In this document: one piece after another, positions 5,318-10,737 of the stretch
How positions within the stretch are numbered: position 1 is the stretch's first letter
How the letters are laid out: the number at the start of each line of letters is the position of its first letter
Source: a virus
Reading direction: 5' to 3' (one strand)
Length of the DNA stretch: 20,026 nucleotides
IMG/VR virus record: IMGVR_UViG_3300045107_000088
Coordinates: 1 to 20,026 of that record
Translations under genes and position numbers: made by a program
The notes under the pieces: model-generated
What the model saw: only the letters and a program-made list of their open reading frames with translations
Told to the model about the DNA's origin: nothing
Databases searched by the model: none

Positions 5318-5347
5318 TTGTGCGCGCATATACCCTTTCGGTATGAA
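5318..5347 (+). promoter_or_regulatory. Right early promoter (PR-like)
   Basis: TTGTGC (5318-5323) and TATGAA (5342-5347) with an 18-bp spacer. Predicted transcription start falls at about 5354-5356, on or next to the ATG of the Cro-like gene at 5356. The boxes are moderate matches, but their overlap with an operator supports the call. Confidence 0.6.
5330..5344. promoter_or_regulatory. Repressor operator, right site 1 (overlaps right promoter)
   Basis: ATACCCTTTCGGTAT has arms matching at 5 of 6. It overlaps the -10 region of the rightward promoter for the Cro-like gene, so occupancy would block rightward early transcription. Confidence 0.75.
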
Positions 5348-5355
5348 TTACAGCC

Positions 5356-5595
5356 ATGCGCATAGATCAGGCAGTCCGAACGTGGCGCGAGGCGGCGGGG
5401 CTTACCCAAGCGGCAGCAGCCGCGCAGGTTGGCATCACGCAAGCGGCATGGAGCCGCGTGGAGAGCGGCGCCCGGTTCCCCGATGAGAGCACGGCCGCAA
5501 AGCTGATCGCCGCAGGCGTGTTCACCGCTGAAGAGTGGGGACGCGCCGCCATAGCTCGCGCGGAAACCGGCTCCGAGGCCGTTGCCGCCGCATGA
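5356..5595 (+). CDS. Cro-like HTH regulator, 79 aa
   Basis: Small XRE-type DNA-binding protein divergent from the repressor. Residues 5-42 read AVRTWREAAGLTQAAAAAQVG, then ITQAAWSRVESGARFP, a standard helix-turn-helix. It is followed by STAAKLIAAGVFTAEEW and a short Ala-rich tail. The size and location fit a Cro/CII-type regulator that opposes the repressor at the shared operators. The ATG at 5356 has no SD and sits at the predicted transcription start, so the message is probably leaderless. The TGA overlaps the next start (ATGA). Which operators it prefers cannot be told from sequence. Confidence 0.85.
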   Translation: MRIDQAVRTWREAAGLTQAAAAAQVGITQAAWSRVESGARFPDESTAAKLIAAGVFTAEEWGRAAIARAETGSEAVAAA

Positions 5596-5699
5596 CCACG
5601 CTCATCGCCCCCGCGCTGATCGTTCACGCGGCACAACATGGGCGTCCGCGCGCCGCTGTCAACTTGTCCACAGTTTTCGCGCCTGGGAGCGCGTCATGA
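5592..5699 (+). CDS. 35-residue microprotein after the Cro-like gene
   Basis: The ATG at 5592 overlaps the Cro-like stop (ATGA) and the TGA overlaps the ATG of the following membrane protein (ATGA). The product starts with a short hydrophobic stretch (MTTLIAPALIVHAAQHG) and ends VNLSTVFAPGSAS. No domain is visible and no clear SD precedes it, so coupling from the Cro-like gene is the likely route of translation. It may exist mainly to link its neighbours. Confidence is limited to the two precise overlaps. Confidence 0.4.
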   Translation: MTTLIAPALIVHAAQHGRPRAAVNLSTVFAPGSAS

Positions 5700-5989
5700 A
5701 CGCGGCGGTGTTCTCCGCCGTGGCCTTCGCCGCCGTCGCTGGCGGCCTCCTCATCATCAACCGGAGACTGACCACCATGAGCAAAGCACTCGAAGACCTG
5801 CACGCAGCCGTCGCGCACGTGAAAACCTCGGTCTCTGCGATCGCCGATCGCGTCTCCAAGCTGGCTGAGGAAAGCCTCGACGGCGAGGAACTGGAGCAGA
5901 TCGCGGCGGACCTGAACGCCGCGGCTGCCACGCTCGACGGCGTCGCCCCGGCGCAGGCCGCACCCGCGGCCGAGACGCCTGCAGCCTGA
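5696..5989 (+). CDS. 97-residue N-terminally membrane-anchored helical protein
   Basis: The ATG at 5696 has GGGAG six bases upstream and overlaps the preceding stop (ATGA). Residues 2-23 form a membrane helix (AAVFSAVAFAAVAGGLLII) ending in two Arg. The rest is a helical, probably coiled-coil segment (SKALEDLHAAVAHVKTSV, then ADRVSKLAEES) with an Ala/Pro-rich tail. An internal ATG at 5777 with GGAG ten bases upstream could yield a soluble 70-residue form lacking the anchor. The soluble part resembles short hypothetical proteins common in phages. Function unknown. Confidence 0.65.
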   Translation: MNAAVFSAVAFAAVAGGLLIINRRLTTMSKALEDLHAAVAHVKTSVSAIADRVSKLAEESLDGEELEQIAADLNAAAATLDGVAPAQAAPAAETPAA

Positions 5990-6008
5990 ACCCCGCGCGC
6001 GCCGGGGT
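5990..6008 (+). terminator. GC-rich hairpin after the anchored protein
   Basis: ACCCCG and CGGGGT pair around a 7-base loop, starting immediately after the stop at 5989, in the 57-base gap before the nuclease gene. No T-run follows. It may be an attenuator, an RNA-stability hairpin or a factor-assisted terminator. Weak call. Confidence 0.3.
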
Positions 6009-6046
6009 CAGCCTCGGCGCGCCACCCCACACAGCGAGAAGCCCTG

Positions 6047-6646
6047 ATGCTTCAGTTGCGGCCCCTCGACCTCTCAGGCGCGACCGGCGGCGGCGCGTCA
6101 TCCGATCATGCTGCGCCCAGCGTCAACGCGGGCGAGGCCAGCCGCGACATTGCCCCCGCGAAGCATGATCCCGCCGCCAGCCTGTTTCAGCCGCCCGGCG
6201 ACTGCGCCGCGCCGCAGCGGCAACGCGCGAGAAAGCCTGTGGATGCTTTTGGGCGGAAAACAAAGCCGCGCATCCCCGAACGCGCTGTCCAGCGCACCGC
6301 AATCGCCATGCTCAACATGGCTGGCGTCATCGCGGTCCACGTCGCCAACGGTGCCGAGCTGGCAGGCACGCCCACGCAGCGCGCCAAGCAGATGCAGGCG
6401 CTGAAGCGCGACGGCTTCCGCCCAGGCTTCCCCGATCTCATCCTGTTCGGCCGCAGCGGGCGCATCGGCTTCCTTGAATGCAAGCGCCCCGATGGCGGCG
6501 CCGGATTGTCTGCCAACCAGGTCTGGTGGCGCGACGAGCTACGCGCGCGCGGCTTCAGCTGGGCGCTGTGCCAGACGCCGAATGATGCGCTCGACGCGCT
6601 GACGCGCTGGGGCTGGCCCGAAGGCGGGCGGGTGCGCGCCCAATGA
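6047..6646 (+). CDS. VRR-NUC domain nuclease, 199 aa
   Basis: PD-(D/E)XK nuclease of the VRR-NUC type, a family seen in phage replication modules and in eukaryotic FAN1. Catalytic pattern: PGFPDLILF gives Asp130, GFLECKRP gives Glu144 and Lys146, and SANQVWW gives Gln158. The upstream segment PERAVQRTAIAMLN is the usual first helix of the fold. About 70 N-terminal residues are low-complexity and probably disordered. The ATG at 6047 follows a modest SD (GAGAAG). The stop overlaps the next ATG (ATGA). Probable role: structure-specific or junction cleavage during replication or recombination; the substrate is inferred from the family. Confidence 0.85.
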   Translation: MLQLRPLDLSGATGGGASSDHAAPSVNAGEASRDIAPAKHDPAASLFQPPGDCAAPQRQRARKPVDAFGRKTKPRIPERAVQRTAIAMLNMAGVIAVHVANGAELAGTPTQRAKQMQALKRDGFRPGFPDLILFGRSGRIGFLECKRPDGGAGLSANQVWWRDELRARGFSWALCQTPNDALDALTRWGWPEGGRVRAQ

Positions 6647-6843
6647 CGACGATTGCCTGCAAGGACGGCGTTATCGCCGCCGATACCGCCTGCCACTCCG
6701 ACGGGCTGTTGATTGGCGCGCCCGGCGACCGCCCGCCGCGATCGCCCGAAGAGCGCGCGATCGAAGCAGCGCTGGCTGCCCGCAACGCCAAGGCCGACGC
6801 AGCCCGCGCCGCCAAGCGCGAGCGCGAGAAGGTGCGCAAATGA
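6643..6843 (+). CDS. 66-residue protein with a proteasome/HslV-like N-terminal fragment
   Basis: Overlaps both neighbours by ATGA. The first 20 or so residues (MTTIACKDGVIAADTACHSD) resemble the start of phage Ntn-hydrolases of the HslV/20S-proteasome type, in which the Thr after Met is the nucleophile. That fold needs about 170-200 residues, but here the sequence moves at residue 25 into an Ala/Arg/Glu/Lys-rich helix (SPEERAIEAALAARNAKADA) and stops. It is therefore likely a truncated and re-used relic, or a small protein with chance resemblance. Translation is supported by the overlaps. Confidence 0.6.
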   Translation: MTTIACKDGVIAADTACHSDGLLIGAPGDRPPRSPEERAIEAALAARNAKADAARAAKREREKVRK

Positions 6844-7805
6844 CCGAGCGCGGCGACATCGGGAAGCTGATGCCGACGGTTGCGCGCGCGCTGCTTGGCG
6901 AGCCGGTGCGCGAGCACTCCACGCCCAAGGACTGGCGCTATGGTCGCAAGGGGTCGCTCTCGATCGACATCGAGCGCGGCACCTGGTTCAGCCATGAAGA
7001 GGATGCCGGCGGCGGCGTGCTGGACCTGATCCGCCGCGAGCGGAAGTGCAGCGTCGCCGAGGCGCTGCGCTGGATCAAGGACGATCTGGGCGCGACGATC
7101 GAGCCGGTGCGCGACACCACCCGCCCGCCCGCACCGCGCGCCAATTACACCGACCTGGCAGTGGCTATGTGGCACGAGTCCATCCCGGCCGCGGGCACGC
7201 TCGCCGAGCGCTATCTGCGCGGTCGCGCGCTGCCGTGCCCGGACTGGCTGCGCTTCCACCCCCGCGCGCCGTTCAAGAAGGACGACAGCGGCGCGCGGCG
7301 CCTGCTGCCCTGCATGATCGCGCCCATGCGCTCGCTGATCGACGGGCGGATCACCGGCGTGCACCGCACGGCGCTCACGCCTAGCGGCCAGAAGGTCGCC
7401 AAGGCCATGCTGGGCGTGTGCGAGGGCGCGGGGATCTGGCTGCGGCCCGTCAGCGAGCCCGACGCCGAGCTGGGCGTGTGCGAGGGTATCGAGACCGGGC
7501 TGGCGCTGATCGAGCTTGGCTGGAGCCACGCGCTGCTTGCGTGCGCCGATGCAGGCCGGATGCGTCGCCTGCCGCTCTTGGACGGCATCGCGCGCCTGAC
7601 GATCTTCGCGGACAACGACCTCCCCGATAGCGACAAGCCGTGCCCGCGCTTCCCCGATTTCGGCGGCGAGGGGGTCGCGTCCGCGCGTGCGCTTGCGGAA
7701 CGCTATATCGAGCATGGCGTCGTGACCGGCATTCGTGTGCCTGATCGACCGGGCGACGACTTCCACGACGAATGGGTTCGCGCGGCTGCCGAGACTGCAG
7801 CATGA
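6840..7805 (+). CDS. Toprim primase-like protein, 321 aa
   Basis: Replication protein with a primase-type N-terminus and a Toprim domain. Residues 32-64 (WRYGRKGSLSIDIERG, then WFSHEEDAGGG) match the CHC2-like region of phage primases but lack its zinc cysteines. The Toprim domain starts at VCEGIETG (213-220, Glu215), continues with IFADND (255-260, Asp258 and Asp260), and a further acidic segment is GDDFHDEW (305-312). These acidic residues bind the metal for primer synthesis. The domain order matches phage and plasmid Toprim_3 primases. The start overlaps the previous stop (ATGA) and the end overlaps the helicase start (ATGA), so primase and helicase are co-translated. Priming activity is inferred from the family. 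Confidence 0.85.
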   Translation: MTERGDIGKLMPTVARALLGEPVREHSTPKDWRYGRKGSLSIDIERGTWFSHEEDAGGGVLDLIRRERKCSVAEALRWIKDDLGATIEPVRDTTRPPAPRANYTDLAVAMWHESIPAAGTLAERYLRGRALPCPDWLRFHPRAPFKKDDSGARRLLPCMIAPMRSLIDGRITGVHRTALTPSGQKVAKAMLGVCEGAGIWLRPVSEPDAELGVCEGIETGLALIELGWSHALLACADAGRMRRLPLLDGIARLTIFADNDLPDSDKPCPRFPDFGGEGVASARALAERYIEHGVVTGIRVPDRPGDDFHDEWVRAAAETAA

Positions 7806-9007
7806 TGGCGAGCCGAGCCGAACCCCCAGGGCAGCCGCTGCCGATCCGCCCGTCCGCGACGCTCGATCCACGCCCGGTCCGCTGGCGCGACGAGGCCGCG
7901 ATTCCGCCGCGCGAATGGCTCTATGGCCGCCACTTGGTGCGCGGGCGCGTGTCGCTGACGATTGCGCCAAGCGGCGTCGGCAAGACCGCACTCAGCATAT
8001 CGGAAGCGCTCTGCATGGCGTCGGGCCAGTGCTATCTGCACCACATCCCCGCCCAGCCGATGCGCGTCTGGCTGTACAATCTCGAGGAGGATTCTGACGA
8101 GCTGGAGCGGCGCTGGCGCGCTGCCGCCAAGCAGTTCGGCCTGCACGAAAGCGACATTGCTGACCGGCTGCTAGTATCCTCCGGTTTCGATCAGCCGCTC
8201 ATCATCGGCCGGTCAGGCCCCGACGGAGTGGTGATCGACCGCGGGCTGGTCGACGAGCTGGTGCGCGTCATCCGCACGATACGCATCGACGTGCTGACCG
8301 TGGACCCGTTCGTGTCGTCACACGGCCTGGAAACCGAGAACGACAATGCCGGCATGGACGCGCTGCTGAAGCAGGGCTGGGCGCAGGTCGCTCATCGCGG
8401 CAACTGCGCGATCGACCTCATCCATCACGTCCGCAAGCTGAACGGCGAGCAGGTGACGGTCGATAGCGCCCGCGGCGGATCGGCCATGGCGGGCGCGGTC
8501 CGTTCGGTCCGCTGCCTCAACGGCATGACGAAGGAGGAAGCCGAGCGCGCCGAGATCGACCCGAAGCGCGCGTGGGCCTACGTCCGCATCGATGACGGCA
8601 AGCGCAACATGTCGCCCAAGGCCGAGCGGGCCGACTGGTTCCAGCTTCACAGCGTCGAACTCGACAATGGAGACAGCATCGGCGTGGCCCGCAAATGGGC
8701 CTGGCCTGCCGACGATGAGCTAACCATGCTGGCGATCGATGCAGTGCAGGCGCGCATCGGCGATGGCGACTGGAAGGCTTCGCCGCGCTCCAAGGCGCGT
8801 TGGGCGGGGCTGGCGGTCGCCGAGGCGCTGGACCTCGATGCAAGTAATCCTGAGGCGCGCATGGAGATCAAAGCCAAGTTGTCGTCTCTAATCGAGGCAG
8901 GATGGCTGAAAGAAGAGGAAGGACGTGACAATGAAAACCGGATGAAGACCATATTCGTGCGGATCGGCCGCCGCGCGGGCGCCAGAGGCATGGGAACTGG
9001 GGAGTGA
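7802..9007 (+). CDS. RepA-type (AAA_25) RecA-fold replicative helicase, 401 aa
   Basis: ATPase of the RecA superfamily resembling the hexameric RepA helicase of RSF1010 and phage equivalents. Walker A is APSGVGKT (55-62). WLYNLEED (90-97) is the second motif region, with the acidic catalytic position. Walker B is LTVDPF (165-170) with Asp168. DLIHHVRK (205-212) carries the motif-3 histidines, and SARGGSAMAGAVRS is the sensor-like loop. The C-terminal 110 residues look like a winged-helix add-on (AVAEALDLDASN, LSSLIEAGWLKEEE). ATG 7802 overlaps the primase stop; ATG 7805 is also possible. Directly downstream is the iteron region, which the helicase is likely to be loaded on. Confidence 0.88.
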   Translation: MMASRAEPPGQPLPIRPSATLDPRPVRWRDEAAIPPREWLYGRHLVRGRVSLTIAPSGVGKTALSISEALCMASGQCYLHHIPAQPMRVWLYNLEEDSDELERRWRAAAKQFGLHESDIADRLLVSSGFDQPLIIGRSGPDGVVIDRGLVDELVRVIRTIRIDVLTVDPFVSSHGLETENDNAGMDALLKQGWAQVAHRGNCAIDLIHHVRKLNGEQVTVDSARGGSAMAGAVRSVRCLNGMTKEEAERAEIDPKRAWAYVRIDDGKRNMSPKAERADWFQLHSVELDNGDSIGVARKWAWPADDELTMLAIDAVQARIGDGDWKASPRSKARWAGLAVAEALDLDASNPEARMEIKAKLSSLIEAGWLKEEEGRDNENRMKTIFVRIGRRAGARGMGTGE

Positions 9008-9110
9008 CCATGCCGAGCGCTGTAACCGGAGTGGTTTGTGCATCGACGCATTTGCGGGTGTCGATGCATGTCGATGCAGTTTGGCCCGAGGCTGCATCGA
9101 CGCTGAATGC

Positions 9111-9152
9111 CGTGTCAATGCGGTTCGCCTTCTACAGAGACGCATTGACACG
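9111..9152. repeat. Inverted repeat 1 (12-bp perfect arms)
   Basis: CGTGTCAATGCG (9111-9122) and its exact complement CGCATTGACACG (9141-9152) are separated by 18 bases. Each arm contains the variant iteron GTCAATGC. Confidence 0.9.
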
Positions 9153-9184
9153 CCCAAACAGCGGAAAAGCCACGGTTTTCCGGC

Positions 9185-9214
9185 TGCATCGACGTTCGCT
9201 TGAGCGTCGATGCA
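9185..9214. repeat. Inverted repeat 2 (10-bp perfect arms)
   Basis: TGCATCGACG (9185-9194) and CGTCGATGCA (9205-9214) around a 10-base loop. The arms are two iterons facing each other. Confidence 0.9.
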
Positions 9215-9265
9215 AAGCAATGTGCGTCGATGCAGTTTCCCGAAAGTCGGTCAGCATGGACCGGT

Positions 9266-9307
9266 TAGGGGGATATATTCTCCTCCGTAGGAGGAGATAT
9301 CCCCCTA
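9266..9307. repeat. Inverted repeat 3, 18-bp stem with a 3-base bulge
   Basis: The left arm (9266-9286) and right arm (9290-9307) pair over 11 bp (TAGGGGGATAT with ATATCCCCCTA) plus 7 bp (CTCCTCC with GGAGGAG). An extra ATT lies in the left arm and the loop is GTA. It is the strongest hairpin in the window. Neither side carries a T-run of terminator type. It may be a single-strand initiation or cruciform element. Confidence 0.9.
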
Positions 9308-9363
9308 CCGTCGATGCACCGATCTTGAGCCGGGAATGGCTCATCCGGGATTGGGGATCGGGG

Positions 9364-9825
9364 ATGAAAAAATTCCACCATCGCATTCGGCTCGCGTCCA
9401 TCGAGCCGCTGGTGATCGAGTATGCCGGGCAGCGTTACGCTTGGGTCAGCGGCAAAAGGTTCAAGACCGAGTGCCCGACCTGCGGCGGCGCGGGCACCGT
9501 CGCCGTCGATCTCCCGGCCGAGACGTTGCCGCGGACCGCATCATGCTGTTCGGCGTGGGCGGACCCCAAGCTCTCGGTCAAAGCCCAAAGGATGCTGAGC
9601 GTTGGGGACACGCTCGCGATCGGCGGCAGGACCGCCACCGTCGCAGCGGTCGACCCGTACACCCGCAAAGACGGCTCGGCATCCCAGCTTGTCACGTGGC
9701 GAATGGACTGCGCGGCCTGCGCCAAGCCCTTCACCTTCACCGGCGGCCGGTTCTTGCGGTCCGACACATCGCGCCGCTGCCCAGCGTGCCGCCCCAAGCG
9801 CGCCCAGACGTCCGATGCGGCCTAA
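9364..9825 (+). CDS. Zinc-binding phage protein with four cysteine knuckles, 153 aa
   Basis: I chose the ATG at 9364 because the peptide becomes protein-like there and lies just after the candidate origin. The same frame is open back to ATG 9010 or GTG 9004, so a longer form cannot be excluded. Cys pairs are Cys37/Cys40 (ECPTCGGAG), Cys61/Cys62, Cys116/Cys119 (MDCAACAKPF) and Cys139/Cys142 (RRCPACRPK). This suggests two zinc sites, with the middle (SVGDTLAIGGRTATVAAVD) forming a small beta barrel. Location between origin and terminase suggests a DNA-linked role, for example initiator accessory or late regulator. No family identified; function inferred only loosely. Confidence 0.65.
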   Translation: MKKFHHRIRLASIEPLVIEYAGQRYAWVSGKRFKTECPTCGGAGTVAVDLPAETLPRTASCCSAWADPKLSVKAQRMLSVGDTLAIGGRTATVAAVDPYTRKDGSASQLVTWRMDCAACAKPFTFTGGRFLRSDTSRRCPACRPKRAQTSDAA

Positions 9826-10315
9826 GCGGTCGGTCCCACCCGACTTCGCAGCCCAGGCCCGGCAGCTCCGCACGATCCGCGCGCTCTGCGCCCACTACCG
9901 CGCCAGCAGCACCCGCGTGCGCCGCTGGCAGGACGAGTGCCCCGTCCAACCAGCCCAGCCCGAGCCACCCGCAGACCTGCCCGGGCGCGCCCAGTTGATG
10001 AGCCTGAACGCCCTCATGCGCCACTACCGCGTCGGCAGGCCGAGGCTCACTGAATGGCTGGACATGGCCGGAATTGCCCGCGACACTCTCCCCGTCTTCC
10101 GCGGCGGGCCGTCACCGAAACCCACGGCGCGACCCGCGCGGAAGGTGCAGCTCGCCCTCAACTACCTCCGCGCCCAGCGGCTCGATGCAGTGTGGGACGG
10201 CGGGCCGGACTACGCGCTGTTCCACGGCGGCAAACGATGGGTGGTAGGCAGGATGAGGCTAGACGCAGACGCAGTTGTCGCACTCGCAGTCAAACGCGGA
10301 TGGAGGCCACAGTGA
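9815..10315 (+). CDS. Tandem HTH-like protein, 166 aa, probable DNA-binding regulator
   Basis: The ATG at 9815 overlaps the zinc protein by 11 bases. Two similar helix-turn-helix-like units occur: residues 20-41 (IRALCAHYRASSTRVRRW) and 63-86 (SLNALMRHYRVGRPRLTEW). They share the pattern A-L-x2-H-Y-R and a Trp near the end. A third region (112-164, including YALFHGGKRWVVGRMRLDAD and an AVKRGW ending) resembles short domains seen in other phage regulators. The basic linker (PSPKPTARPARK) fits DNA binding. Possible roles are late-gene activation, terminase recognition help, or binding the upstream iterons; none is proven. The stop overlaps the terminase small subunit start (GTGA). Confidence 0.65.
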   Translation: MRPKRSVPPDFAAQARQLRTIRALCAHYRASSTRVRRWQDECPVQPAQPEPPADLPGRAQLMSLNALMRHYRVGRPRLTEWLDMAGIARDTLPVFRGGPSPKPTARPARKVQLALNYLRAQRLDAVWDGGPDYALFHGGKRWVVGRMRLDADAVVALAVKRGWRPQ

Positions 10316-10719
10316 TTACCGATTCGGATTTTGAACTCATCTGCCAGCGCATCGAAGAAGGCGAAAGTATCACTGCGGTCTGCAAAGAGACCGGAATGCC
10401 GTCAGTGCGATGTTTTTATCGAGCACTGACTGACCAGAACAAGCAGCAGCGATACGCACGCGCGCGCGAAGTGCAGATGCTTGGCGAGGCGGATCGCATT
10501 CTTGACGTGGCGTCCGATAAGTCGCTGACGCCGGAGGATCGTCGCGTTGAAGTGGATGCCCGCAAGTGGCGCGCGTCGAAGCTCGCCCCCAAGCGCTATG
10601 GAGACCGCCTCGATGTGACCAGCGGTGACAAGCCGCTGATGGACATGGACCCGGAGCGCGTGGCTGCGCGCGTCGCCGAGCTGATGGCGCGCGCCAAGGC
10701 GCGGGTGGAGACGGCGTGA
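10312..10719 (+). CDS. terS: Terminase small subunit, 135 aa
   Basis: DNA-recognition subunit of the packaging motor. GTG 10312 is preferred over ATG 10300 because GGAGG lies five bases upstream and it overlaps the previous stop. The N-terminal half carries a helix-turn-helix (SDFELICQRIEEGESITAVC, then GMPSVRCFYRAL). The next part is the family's typical helical oligomerisation region (YARAREVQMLGEADRILDVA, VEVDARKWRASKLAPKRYGD). The C-terminal helix (DPERVAARVAELMARAKARV) would contact the large subunit. Length is normal for the family. Base composition in the first 150 bp is a little less GC-rich than the neighbours. Confidence 0.85.
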   Translation: MITDSDFELICQRIEEGESITAVCKETGMPSVRCFYRALTDQNKQQRYARAREVQMLGEADRILDVASDKSLTPEDRRVEVDARKWRASKLAPKRYGDRLDVTSGDKPLMDMDPERVAARVAELMARAKARVETA

Positions 10720-10737
10720 GAAGGTTCCGCATCAGCC

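Larger units (their letters stand above)
9010..9363. other. Candidate phage replication origin: iterons plus large inverted repeats
   Basis: A stretch of about 350 bp between helicase and zinc-protein genes. It contains eight exact copies of the 9-mer GTCGATGCA on either strand: plus at 9060, 9070, 9206, 9226 and 9310; minus at 9040, 9093 and 9185. Two one-mismatch variants lie at 9114 and 9142. Three inverted repeats also fall here. Chance would give far less than one exact copy. A frame stays open through it, with a good SD before ATG 9010, and could be read as an N-terminal extension of the zinc protein. However, the predicted peptide is unlike a protein and third-position GC drops. By position beside primase and RepA-like helicase it is a probable origin. 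A regulatory cluster is the alternative. Confidence 0.65.

Noticed and set aside
5664-5672. DnaA-box-like TTGTCCACA
   Set aside because: Only a single copy with one mismatch to the usual box, inside a coding stretch, with no companion sites. One such site by chance is unremarkable.
7406-7500. Repeated LGVCEG block in the Toprim protein (residues 191-196 and 211-216)
   Set aside because: Only the second copy aligns with the Toprim catalytic motif. The first lies in a region expected to read like a Gly-rich loop, so the similarity is probably chance and not a duplication.
6555-7991. 478-codon minus-strand frame opposite the Toprim primase gene
   Set aside because: No SD, no domain, and Arg/Ala-rich composition that mirrors the primase codons. 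The plus-strand gene has clear catalytic motifs.
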